A DNA stretch of 53,859 nucleotides from Lautropia sp. (GTDB taxonomy: Bacteria; Pseudomonadota; Gammaproteobacteria; Burkholderiales; Burkholderiaceae_E): positions 1 through 53,859 of the forward strand of contig JAUNKF010000023.1 of the NCBI GenBank assembly GCA_030532895.1. Reading direction: 5' to 3'. The notes below the pieces were generated by a model. The model was not told where the DNA came from. It searched no databases and saw only the letters and a program-made list of their open reading frames with translations. Position 1 is the first letter of the stretch; each line of letters starts with the position of its first letter. The position numbers and the translations under genes were made by a program. Shown here piece after piece: positions 44,117 through 52,063 of the stretch.

Positions 44117-45634
44117 TCACGGCTTCACCAAGAGCGCCTGCGCTCGCGGGTGCCAGGGAATGGCCACGCCGGTCTGGGCGCGGTTGCGGCTGATCTGGGC
44201 CACGGCGGCACTGGTGGAGGCGCCGTTGTGGTGGTCGAAGAGCAGTGAGGTCATCCGCTCCACCTGATCGTTGGGCACGTCTTCGCGTGTGACCATCAGC
44301 GCCGGGGTGGCCAAGGTAGGCACGGGGGCGCTTTGGCCGGCGTAGGTGCGGGCGGGTAGCGTGAGCGGCACGAGGCCCGAGGCCAGCAGCTTCGGAGCCG
44401 GGCCGATGGGCACCAGCACGATGGGCGTGCGGGCGCTCAGCTGTTGCAGGGTGCTGGCCGGGGCGTGGATGGTGCTGAAAAAGGCGTCGATTTCGCCTGC
44501 CGACAGCGCCTTGGCGGCCTGCGTCAGATCAAGGCTTGGGGTGGCGGCCAGATTGTCGAGGCTCAGGCCGTGGGCTTCGAGGATGGCGCTGGCGTTTGCG
44601 TGGCTGCCGGAGCCTTTGGGGCCGAGGCTCACGCGCCGGCCCTGCAAATCGGCCACCGAGGCGATCCCGGCGTCGGCACGCGCCACCAGATGCACGGTTT
44701 CAGGAAAGAGGCTGGCCACGGCGCGTAGTGAGCGTTGCGGGGCGCCGGCAAAGCGGCCACTGCCCGTGTAGGCGTTCTGGGCCAGATCGCCCTGCACCAG
44801 CGCAAACTGCACGGTGTGGTCACGCAGCAGCCGGATGTTGCCCACGCTGCCTTCGCTGCCCACCGCCCGAAAGTCGATCTTGGTCTGGCCCGCGCGTGTC
44901 GTCAGCGCCTGGGCCAGCGCTTCGTAAGAACCTCGGGCGGGGCCGGCAGCCAGGCTCAGTTCGGTGGCGGCACGGCTCAGCCGGCGGCTGCTGGCTTCGA
45001 TGGCGCGTTGGGCCTCTTCGCGCACGATCTCGTCGCGCTCGTTGCGGTTCATGCCGCGCGAAACCGGTTGTTTCAACAGCGCGTGCAATTCGGCGAGCGC
45101 GCTTTCGGCCGGGGTGGGGGGCGGTTCTTCATGGGCGCGGGCCTTCACGCCGGCCACTTCTGGCGGATTACCTTTGGGCCGAGGGCGTTGGCTGGCCGTC
45201 GGCGGGGTCTGGGCAACCAGTTGCCAGGCGCCCGCTTCGGTGCGCTTGAAGTTGGCGCTCCCATAGACGCCGAACTCGTCACCGGCTTTATTGCCTTCCG
45301 GGTTGAGGCCGAGGATGCCTTTTGGCCCGGCGCCAAGCAGTGCGGTCATCGTGGCCACGCTGTGGGCATCCCATTGGGTGAAGTCATAGTCGTGCTTCAG
45401 GCGCAGTGCGGCGTTGTAGTAGATGAGTCGTCCGTCACCCTCGGCGGTGGGGGCGCTGCCTGCGCGCGTGAGGCGTTCGACACTCAGCACCTGTTTGCCA
45501 AGGGCCGCGTCGAGCTGGGCCTGCATGGCTGTCTGGATGTCGGCCGTATCTGGCCCGCGTTCGGCGCAGCCAGTGAGCAGCAGCAGCGGCAGGACGACCG
45601 CACCAAGGACTCGTGTCAGCAAAGCGTGGCTCAT
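44117..45634 (-). CDS. TAXI-family solute-binding lipoprotein
   Basis: A lipoprotein (LLLLTGC, lipid Cys at about residue 23) of 505 aa. The second half (about 225-480) is a TAXI-type periplasmic binding domain (GPARGSYEALAQAL, VGSEGSVGNIRLLRD, FALVQGDLAQNAYTG, VSLGPKGSGSHANA). The first half is a separate region of unknown role. Start at 45634 chosen for the signal peptide and AGGTG upstream. TAXI proteins normally feed TRAP transporters; no TRAP membrane subunit is present. Instead gltS lies 8 bp upstream in the same operon, so I infer it delivers glutamate or a similar anion to GltS. Confidence 0.88.
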   Translation of the reverse strand: MSHALLTRVLGAVVLPLLLLTGCAERGPDTADIQTAMQAQLDAALGKQVLSVERLTRAGSAPTAEGDGRLIYYNAALRLKHDYDFTQWDAHSVATMTALLGAGPKGILGLNPEGNKAGDEFGVYGSANFKRTEAGAWQLVAQTPPTASQRPRPKGNPPEVAGVKARAHEEPPPTPAESALAELHALLKQPVSRGMNRNERDEIVREEAQRAIEASSRRLSRAATELSLAAGPARGSYEALAQALTTRAGQTKIDFRAVGSEGSVGNIRLLRDHTVQFALVQGDLAQNAYTGSGRFAGAPQRSLRAVASLFPETVHLVARADAGIASVADLQGRRVSLGPKGSGSHANASAILEAHGLSLDNLAATPSLDLTQAAKALSAGEIDAFFSTIHAPASTLQQLSARTPIVLVPIGPAPKLLASGLVPLTLPARTYAGQSAPVPTLATPALMVTREDVPNDQVERMTSLLFDHHNGASTSAAVAQISRNRAQTGVAIPWHPRAQALLVKP

Positions 45635-45642
45635 CTTGCACC

Positions 45643-46842
45643 TCACCAGTTGAATGCGGGCAGCATCAAGAAGCCCTGGATGGCGAGCGCGTTGACCAGG
45701 TCGATCAGGAAGGCGCCCATGACGGGAATCAGCAAAAAGGCCAGTGGCGAATGCCCGTGCCGATGGGTGACGGCCTGCACGTTGACCATGGCGGTGGCGG
45801 TGGAGCCGAGGCCGAAGCCCAGGTGTCCGGTGGCGAGCAGCACCGCATCGTAATTGCGGCCCATCACGCGGAAGGTGACGAAGGCACACCACGCGAGCAG
45901 CGCCACGGTTTGTGTCACCAGAATGACGAGCACCGGCCCGGCCAGATCCACCAGCTCCCAGAGCTTGAGTGTCATGATGATCATGGCCAGAAAGAGCGAG
46001 AGCGACAGCGTGCCGATGGTGTCCAGTGCCTGATCACTGACCCGATACAGCCCGGTGAGCGAGAGCAGGTTGCGCAGCATCACGCCGACGACCAGCGCCC
46101 AGATGAAGGAGGGCAGGGTGAAGGCGCCCTGACCGAAGGCGTGGTACAGGGTGAAGCCCACGGCCATTGAGACGAAGACCAGAAACAGGGTTTCGATCAG
46201 CTTGGTCATGGGCAGTGCCGGCTCGGGCATGGCCGCTTCGGCATCGTCGATGGCGGTGTGAGCCGTGCCCTGAATCTGGTGGCGGCGCATCAGCCAGCTG
46301 GCAAATGGGCCGCCCAGCACGCCGCCAATGACCAGCCCGTAGGTGGCGGCCGCAATGCCCAGCTCGATCACCCCCTGCACATTTCGCTCTTCGACGAATT
46401 TGCTGCCCCAGGCGGCGGCCGTGCCGTGGCCGCCCGCCAGGGCGATGGAGCCGGTGACAAGACCATTGGCCGGGTGCAGGTCGAAGACGCGCGCGAGCGT
46501 ATAACCGATACCGTTTTCGAGCAGCAGTGAACCGGAGACCACGAGGAGAAAGATCGCCAGCATTTTGCCGCCCTTCAGCAGTGCGCGGGCATCGGCCGAG
46601 AGGCCCACGGTGGTGAAGAACATGACGTTGAGCGGCGTGAGCAGAGCCGTGTCGAAATTCACCTGCACACCCGCGCCCAGGCGCAACGCCATGATGACTG
46701 CCGCGAACAGGATGCCACCCACCACGGCTTCCGGAATGCTGTAGTGAGCCAGCCAATTCACACGCAATACCAGAACCCGACCGAGCACCAGCGCGCACGC
46801 CGCCAGTGCCAGTGTGAACCAGATGTCGACACTGATGTCCAT
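45643..46842 (-). CDS. gltS: Sodium/glutamate symporter GltS
   Basis: An inner-membrane secondary transporter of 399 aa with about ten hydrophobic helices and the pore-loop signature GSIALAGGHGTAAAWG of the ESS family; the second half carries the related GHLGFGLGSTATAMVN. Start at 46842 chosen (MDISVDIWFTLALAA, GGAG upstream). Co-transcribed with the TAXI lipoprotein. Confidence 0.92.
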   Translation of the reverse strand: MDISVDIWFTLALAACALVLGRVLVLRVNWLAHYSIPEAVVGGILFAAVIMALRLGAGVQVNFDTALLTPLNVMFFTTVGLSADARALLKGGKMLAIFLLVVSGSLLLENGIGYTLARVFDLHPANGLVTGSIALAGGHGTAAAWGSKFVEERNVQGVIELGIAAATYGLVIGGVLGGPFASWLMRRHQIQGTAHTAIDDAEAAMPEPALPMTKLIETLFLVFVSMAVGFTLYHAFGQGAFTLPSFIWALVVGVMLRNLLSLTGLYRVSDQALDTIGTLSLSLFLAMIIMTLKLWELVDLAGPVLVILVTQTVALLAWCAFVTFRVMGRNYDAVLLATGHLGFGLGSTATAMVNVQAVTHRHGHSPLAFLLIPVMGAFLIDLVNALAIQGFLMLPAFNW

Positions 46843-46871
46843 GTCTCGCTCCGCCTCGTTTTTTTTACTTG

Positions 46872-48221
46872 TCAAGCCATCTCGTTCAGGGTGTCGCCTA
46901 CCGCATTGAAGAGCGAATCCAGCTCGGCGGGCGAGGTGACGAAGGTGGGGCCAAATTGCAGCGTGTCGGCTGCAAAGCGCACGTAGAAGCCTTTTTTCCA
47001 GAGCTTCATGCTGGCCTCATAGGGGCGCACGGCGGCATCGCCGTCGCGCGGTGCCAGTTGCAGCGCACCCACCAGACCGCAGTTGCGGATGTCCACGACG
47101 TGCTTCGTGCCTTTGAGTGAGTGAATGGCCTGCTCGAAGTGTGGGGCCAGCGCGGCCGCCTGTTCGATCAGGTTGTCGGCCTTCAGCAGATCCATGGCGG
47201 CGATACCGGCGGCGCAGGCAATGGGGTGGGCCGAATAGGTGTAGCCGTGCGCAAACTCGATCAGGTGCTCGGCTTGCGGAAACTGCATGAAGGTGTCGTA
47301 GATGTCTCGCGAGGCGATGGTGGCACCGAGCGGGGCTGCGCCGTTCGTCACCTGCTTGGCGATGTTCATGATGTCGGGTGTCACGCCAAAATATTCGGCG
47401 CCGGTGGCTTTGCCCATCCGGCCGAAACCGGTGATGACCTCATCGAAGACGAGCAGGATCTGGTACTGATCGCAGATTTCTCGCAGGCGTTGCAAATAGC
47501 CCTTGGGCGGAATCAGCGCACCGGCGCCGCCCGAGAGCGGTTCGACGATGACGGCGGCAATGTTGCTGGCATCGTGCAGCTCGATCAGTTTCAACAGCTC
47601 GTCGGCCAGCGCCACGCCGCCCGTTTCGGCCTGCCCACGGGTGAAAGCCATGCCGGGCTGGATGGTGTGGGGCAGGTGATCGACCTCCATCAGGTGGCCG
47701 AACATCTTGCGGTTGCCGTTCAGCCCGCCGAGGCTGGTGCCCGCCACGTTCACCCCATGATAGGAGCGGGCGCGGGCGATCAGTCGGGTCTTGGTGGGTT
47801 GCCCCTTCAGTCGCCAGTAGGCGCGAGCGAGCTTCACCGCGGTGTCAGCCGCTTCGGAACCGGAATTGGTGAACAGTACATGGTTCAGCTCACCGGGTGT
47901 TTGTTCGATGATGCGCTCGGCCAGCTGGAAGGAGAGCGGGTGTGCAAACTGGAAGGCGGGCGAGTAGTCGAGCTGGCCCAGCTGAGCCGCCACGGCAGCC
48001 TGGATTTCGGGGCGGCAATGGCCCGCGCCACTGCACCAGAGGCCCGAGAGGCTGTCGAAGATCTTTCGCCCTTGGTCATCATAAAAATGATTGCCCTCGG
48101 CCCGCACGATGATGCGGGGGTCTTTCAGAAAGGCCCGGTTGGCGGTAAACGGTAGCCAGTGCGCTGTCAGGTTCAGGCTTTGGGTGTCGGGCTGGGCAAA
48201 TTGAAAGGCAGGGTGGTTCAT
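46872..48221 (-). CDS. Class III omega-aminotransferase (beta-alanine:pyruvate type)
   Basis: A PLP enzyme of 449 aa that moves an amino group from an omega-amino acid to pyruvate. Marks are LWCSGAGHCRPEIQ, FTNSGSEAADTAVKLARAYW, RSYHGVNVAGTSLGGL, LVFDEVITGFGRMGKATG and the PLP lysine in NIAKQVTNGAAPLGA. The closest functional class by motif is beta-alanine:pyruvate aminotransferase; substrate range is inferred. 29 bp upstream of gltS, so possibly the same transcript. Confidence 0.9.
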   Translation of the reverse strand: MNHPAFQFAQPDTQSLNLTAHWLPFTANRAFLKDPRIIVRAEGNHFYDDQGRKIFDSLSGLWCSGAGHCRPEIQAAVAAQLGQLDYSPAFQFAHPLSFQLAERIIEQTPGELNHVLFTNSGSEAADTAVKLARAYWRLKGQPTKTRLIARARSYHGVNVAGTSLGGLNGNRKMFGHLMEVDHLPHTIQPGMAFTRGQAETGGVALADELLKLIELHDASNIAAVIVEPLSGGAGALIPPKGYLQRLREICDQYQILLVFDEVITGFGRMGKATGAEYFGVTPDIMNIAKQVTNGAAPLGATIASRDIYDTFMQFPQAEHLIEFAHGYTYSAHPIACAAGIAAMDLLKADNLIEQAAALAPHFEQAIHSLKGTKHVVDIRNCGLVGALQLAPRDGDAAVRPYEASMKLWKKGFYVRFAADTLQFGPTFVTSPAELDSLFNAVGDTLNEMA

Positions 48222-48601
48222 GGCGCAGGCGTCTCCAAGGGTGTCCAGAGCGTGTCATGCACTTATTCGTCCCTGCGAAAGCCCCTCCGGGGCGCGCAGC
48301 TTCGTGCGCCTTTCAGATCGGCACACCGTTGCCAACCCGCTCCAGGCATTTGACAGGACTTATCTATGATCTATCTTAGCCCGAAAGCCATTGGTCGAGC
48401 GCGTTGTGTACTTATTCATCCCTGTGAAATCACCCCCCACGAAAGCCTCTTCGGGGGCGCCGTTTCGTTCTCCTTACAGGTCGGCGCATGGTTGCCAGTC
48501 CGTTCCATGATGGGGTGATATCGGGCATTGTCCGGCTTTGCCTGCGGCTGGTGTGGACGGTGCATGGTGCCATTTTGGCGCATGGGCAGGCCGCCAACAC
48601 G
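48222..48601. repeat. Gene-free region with two copies of the dispersed intergenic repeat
   Basis: No gene. Two imperfect direct repeats of about 110 bp lie here (48247-48355 and 48396-48515), each beginning with the AGAGCGTGT-ATGCACTTATTCGTCCC motif, followed by a GC-rich hairpin and a TCGGC-CA-GTTGCCA segment. They lie upstream of the aminotransferase, so promoters may also be here. Confidence 0.6.
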
Positions 48602-49900
48602 CTATAACTGCTGGAATACCGGCAGCGCATAAAGCGGCAAGTTCGTCATCTCGTCCTGCTGCCGATAATCCGCCATGGAAAAGCGCCAGCTGCGGGCTGG
48701 TTGATATTTGTCGGTGTAAACGCGCAGGCTTTTGGCTTTGAGGTTTTCTTCGGCCTTCACCTCGATGGGGGCAACGCCTTCATCCTGTTGCAGCACGAAG
48801 TCGATTTCTGCCGTGCCTTTTTCCGTGGCCCAGTAATAGAGGGGGTTGGATTGTTGGGCCAGCAGCTGTTGAAGCACGTATTGTTCCGTGAGCGCGCCTT
48901 TGAACTCGGTGAACAGGCGGTTGCCTTCGAGCAGCGCGGTGGGGGGCAGCCGGCTGTGGGCGGCCAGCAGGCCCACGTCCAGAAAGAAGAGCTTGAAGGC
49001 GTTGTCCAGGTAGGCGCTGAGCGGCAGATCAGGCTTCTTGATGCGACCCACGGCATGCACGAGGCCGCAGTCTTTCAGCCATTGAAGGGCCGTCTCAAAA
49101 TCTTTGGCGCGTGCGCCCGCCTGCACTTGGGTATAGACGAGTTTCTTGTTCTCTTTGGCCAGCTGGGTGGGGATGGCGTGCCACAAGGTTCTGACGCGCT
49201 GAACGGTCTGGCTATCGGCGATGTGCTTGGAAAAATCCTGTTCGTAAGCTTGAAGCAGACCGTGCTGAAGCTCGCGTACTTCGTGAACATGCGCCGAGCC
49301 GGCAAAGCTTTGCACCGCTTCCGGCATGCCGCCCACCACATAGTATTGGCGTAGCCGCTCGATGTAGCGTGACTTCATGGCTGCAATCAGTGCCCAGTCT
49401 TGAAGTGCCAGCAAATCCAGCAAATCCTGCTCTCCCACCGCCTGAAGAAACTCGCCAAAGCTCATCGGGTACATGGGCAGAAACTCGACCTTGCCGACAG
49501 GAAAGGCGCGCTGATGGTGTAGCGCGATGCCGAGCAGTGAGCCGGCCGCCAGTATCGGGTATTGCGGGGCGTTTTCGTGGAAGTATTTGAGCGATGACAG
49601 CGCCTCGGGCACTTCCTGGATTTCATCGAAGATCAGCAGGGTGTCTTCTGGTTGAATGTCGATGCCGGTTTCGATCCTGAGACCCAGGATCAGGCGCTGG
49701 ATGTCATAGTCACCCGCAAACAGGGTCTGCATGCGGGGGTTGTTGTCGAAGTTGATGTAGGCGACTTTGGGAAAGGCATGTTGACCAAAGTGCTTCATCA
49801 CCCAGGTCTTGCCGACCTGTCTGGCGCCCTGAATGATCAAAGGCTTGCGTTTGGGCTTGTCTTTCCAGTGCTGCAAGGCACGAAGCATGTCGCGTTGCAT
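48602..49900 (-). CDS. AAA ATPase with DUF4143 domain
   Basis: A 432-aa P-loop ATPase of the AAA_14/DUF4143 type, function unknown in general. Walker A is IQGARQVGKTWVM, Walker B LLIFDEIQEVPEALSSLKYF. The C-terminal DUF4143 part (about 210-385) ends with a nuclease-like segment (YYWATEKGTAEIDFVLQ, APIEVKAEENLKAKSL). I set the start at 49900 (MQRDMLRALQHWKDKPKRK), but the frame stays open to 50104 and translates the upstream palindromes as 11-residue H-F-S-T-E-K repeats, so a longer product cannot be excluded. The gene is bounded by copies of the dispersed repeat. Confidence 0.85.
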   Translation of the reverse strand: MQRDMLRALQHWKDKPKRKPLIIQGARQVGKTWVMKHFGQHAFPKVAYINFDNNPRMQTLFAGDYDIQRLILGLRIETGIDIQPEDTLLIFDEIQEVPEALSSLKYFHENAPQYPILAAGSLLGIALHHQRAFPVGKVEFLPMYPMSFGEFLQAVGEQDLLDLLALQDWALIAAMKSRYIERLRQYYVVGGMPEAVQSFAGSAHVHEVRELQHGLLQAYEQDFSKHIADSQTVQRVRTLWHAIPTQLAKENKKLVYTQVQAGARAKDFETALQWLKDCGLVHAVGRIKKPDLPLSAYLDNAFKLFFLDVGLLAAHSRLPPTALLEGNRLFTEFKGALTEQYVLQQLLAQQSNPLYYWATEKGTAEIDFVLQQDEGVAPIEVKAEENLKAKSLRVYTDKYQPARSWRFSMADYRQQDEMTNLPLYALPVFQQL

Positions 49901-49936
49901 GGCTGATGGGCTTCTTCCGGGGGATGTGTCGATGAT

Positions 49937-50023
49937 GCGTTTTTCCGTGGAAAAACGCAAGGGGAGGTAACATTTTTCCGTGGAAAAATGAGGTGGATGT
50001 GACCGTTTTTCCAAGGAAAAATG
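49937..50023 (-). promoter_or_regulatory. Three palindromes spaced exactly 33 bp upstream of the DUF4143 ATPase
   Basis: TTTTTCC-NN-GGAAAAA occurs at 49940-49955, 49973-49988 and 50006-50021, with centres 33 bp apart. The first is flanked by GCG/CGC and the second by CA/TG, which lengthens the arms. Dyad symmetry and even spacing suggest multiple operator sites; the spacing is also a whole number of codons. Confidence 0.7.
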
Positions 50024-50158
50024 TTTTGGCATGGGGCTGATGCTGTGTATGGTCGATCGTTGGCTTTCGGGATCGCCGTCAGGCTGAACCGAAGTGCATG
50101 ACACGCTCTAATGGGTCTCCAAAGCGGACGTTGGCGCTGGCAGGAAGGCAGGCTTGGT

Positions 50159-50962
50159 TCAGACCAGCACGTCCACCTCGGCCTTGAGCCGGGCCTGATG
50201 TGTCCGGTAGTCGGGCATCAGGGCTGCGAGCTGGGCCCAGAAGCGGGGGCCGTGGTTCATTTCCACCAGGTGGGCCAGCTCGTGGGCGATGACGTAGTCG
50301 ATCAGCTCGGGCGAAAACTGGATCAGCCGCCAGTTGAGGCGGATATCCCCATCACGGGTGCAGCTGCCCCAGCGGGTGCGGGCGCTGCTGAGGCTGAGTG
50401 AGCGGGGCGAGCGGCCAAGCGCCTGGGCAAAGGGGGGCAGGCGCTGGCTGAAAACCTGCATCGCCTGCTGCCGGAGCCACTGATGGGCGGCGCGGGTGAG
50501 CAGCGTCTGATCATGGGTGGCCGGGCCGCTCACCCATAACGCCGACCCCATGCGCAGCAGCCGGGTTCTGCCCTGGGGCAGGTGGGTTTGCAGTCGCAGC
50601 GTGAGCCGTTCGCCCAGGAAGGGGAGCCAGCCGCCGTCTTCGAGGCGGGGGCGTTGGCTTACCTGCGCTTCGGCCCGTGCCTGCCAGTGTGGTAGCTTGC
50701 TCAGCACCCAGGCACTGTGCTGGCGGATGGCGTCCTCGATCTGGTGCTGGTTGAGGCGGGCATGCTGCGGCAGTGTGACGATCAGGCCATCGAGGCCGAT
50801 GCGAAGGCCCAGGCGGCGGGCGCGAGCCGAGCGGCGCAGCTGGTAGTGGACATGCTGTTGGTGGCCGTTGGCGGTCAGCAACAAGGAAGGACGGGTTTCC
50901 GCGGGGGTGGTGCGGCGTTCGTCAGCGCCACCTGTGTGCTTGTTTTGAGCGGTGTCGATCAT
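50159..50962 (-). CDS. YgjP-like/DUF45 zinc metallopeptidase
   Basis: A 267-aa protein with the zinc motif VIAHELAHLVEMNHGPRFW and the family segment SARTRWGSCTRDGDIRLNWRLI. Members of this SprT/WSS1-related group are predicted cytoplasmic metalloproteases of unclear target. The N-terminus (about 1-45) is not conserved, so the start may be later. Confidence 0.88.
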   Translation of the reverse strand: MIDTAQNKHTGGADERRTTPAETRPSLLLTANGHQQHVHYQLRRSARARRLGLRIGLDGLIVTLPQHARLNQHQIEDAIRQHSAWVLSKLPHWQARAEAQVSQRPRLEDGGWLPFLGERLTLRLQTHLPQGRTRLLRMGSALWVSGPATHDQTLLTRAAHQWLRQQAMQVFSQRLPPFAQALGRSPRSLSLSSARTRWGSCTRDGDIRLNWRLIQFSPELIDYVIAHELAHLVEMNHGPRFWAQLAALMPDYRTHQARLKAEVDVLV

Positions 50963-51002
50963 GGGTGCTCAGATGGGGGCGATCCGTGCGCCCTCATGGG
51001 GG

Positions 51003-51169
51003 ACGTGATGCACTCATTTGTCCCCGCGCTGAACCTAAAACCGTGGGCTGACAAGGATCACGCGCCGCCAAGGCTTGCTTGCCTTCGCAAGCTCGGAAAC
51101 GCTGTCAGCGTGCGGGATTTGGGGCCAGCCTGGAGAGGGCGCGGGGACGAACCATAACACACGCTCTAA
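51003..51169. repeat. Inverted-repeat element of about 165 bp between plsC and the ygjP-like gene
   Basis: The left end (51003-51030, GTGATGCACTCATTTGTCCCCGCGC in two parts) and the right end (51138-51169, reverse complement of AGAGCGTGT-ATGGTTCGTCCCCGCGCC) are imperfect inverted copies of the dispersed repeat. The inside holds smaller hairpins (for example GCTTGC/GCAAGC near 51085). No gene is present. Confidence 0.55.
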
Positions 51170-51960
51170 GCGGTTGTCGCATCCCGGCCCGATGCCTCGC
51201 GGTGCTTCTCGCGGGGGACGTAGACCTTGTCCGCATCGCCATAACGCTCGGCATCGATGCGGCGCATTTCGGTTTCGATCCAGGTTTCGACCTCGCGGTT
51301 GATCTGGTCGGAGGTTTTGCCCTCGACGGAGATCAGCGGGCCATAGGAGACGGTGATCAGCCCTGGCTGCTTGATGAAGGGTTTTTTGGGCCAGCAGTGG
51401 CCGGCGTTGACGGCGACGGGCAGGATCGGTGTCTTGTTCTGCAGGGCCAGTCTCGCACCACCGGACTTGTACTCGCCCGTCTGGCCGGGCGGAATGCGCG
51501 TGCCTTCGGGAAACATCACGATCCAGCGGCCATAGTCATCCAGCTGTTTGGGCGCGGCTTTCACGATGCTCGCAAAGGCGCGCCGGCCTTGTCGACGGTC
51601 GATGTGCATCATGTCGAGCATGCCGATGGCCCAGCCAAAGAAGGGGATGAACAGGATTTCGCGCTTGAAGACGAAAGCCGCATGGCGCGGCATCTGGCTC
51701 ACCAGAAAGAAGGTTTCCCAGGTGGACTGGTGCTTGCTGAGCACGATGACCGGGTGATCGGGCAGGTTCTCGGTGCCGATCACCTGCCAGCGCATGCCGC
51801 AAATCCAGCGACCGGCATGCAGCATCAGCCCCGGAAAGGTGGCAGCGATCTTGTAACGTATCTGTACTGGGAGGAAAAAGCACAGCACGGTGAGGCTGGC
51901 ACAGAAGATCACCGTGATCGCCATTACCAGCATGAACAGCACTGATCGCAAAAGTTGCAT
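51166..51960 (-). CDS. plsC: 1-acyl-sn-glycerol-3-phosphate acyltransferase PlsC
   Basis: An inner-membrane enzyme that makes phosphatidic acid. The start at 51960 gives MQLLRSVLFMLVMAITVIF, a membrane helix, then the acyltransferase box LSKHQSTWETFF (the Asp of HX4D replaced by Glu, as in many betaproteobacteria) and VMFPEGTRIPPGQ. 264 aa. A C10 tract lies just upstream of its ribosome-binding site (GGAG). The gmhB gene often found between glyS and plsC is absent. Confidence 0.92.
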   Translation of the reverse strand: MQLLRSVLFMLVMAITVIFCASLTVLCFFLPVQIRYKIAATFPGLMLHAGRWICGMRWQVIGTENLPDHPVIVLSKHQSTWETFFLVSQMPRHAAFVFKREILFIPFFGWAIGMLDMMHIDRRQGRRAFASIVKAAPKQLDDYGRWIVMFPEGTRIPPGQTGEYKSGGARLALQNKTPILPVAVNAGHCWPKKPFIKQPGLITVSYGPLISVEGKTSDQINREVETWIETEMRRIDAERYGDADKVYVPREKHREASGRDATTA

Positions 51961-51973
51961 GGTCAGTCTCCGT

Positions 51974-51983
51974 GGGGGGGGGG
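51974..51983 (-). promoter_or_regulatory. C10 homopolymer tract upstream of the plsC ribosome-binding site
   Basis: Ten consecutive G on the plus strand, so C on the sense strand, ending about 14 nt before the plsC ATG, directly ahead of ACGGAGACTGACC. Runs this long are prone to slipped-strand mispairing. Confidence 0.6.
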
Positions 51984-52003
51984 CGGGCACGTTCTAGAGG
52001 AGA

Positions 52004-52051
52004 TTGGGCGGCAGGAAGATCAGGGCACTCATCGAGATACCTGCCGCCCAA
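52004..52051 (-). terminator. Stem-loop between glyS and plsC
   Basis: A perfect 12-bp inverted repeat (52004-52015 with 52040-52051, TTGGGCGGCAGG arms) directly after the glyS stop. No U-run follows, so it may be a processing or partial termination site inside the glyS-plsC transcript. Confidence 0.5.
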
Positions 52052-52063
52052 CTCTCTGGCCCA

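Noticed and set aside
49937-50023. CRISPR-like array at the three palindromes
   Set aside because: Only three 16-bp palindromes with 17-bp gaps and no cas genes; operator-like or coding repeats fit better.
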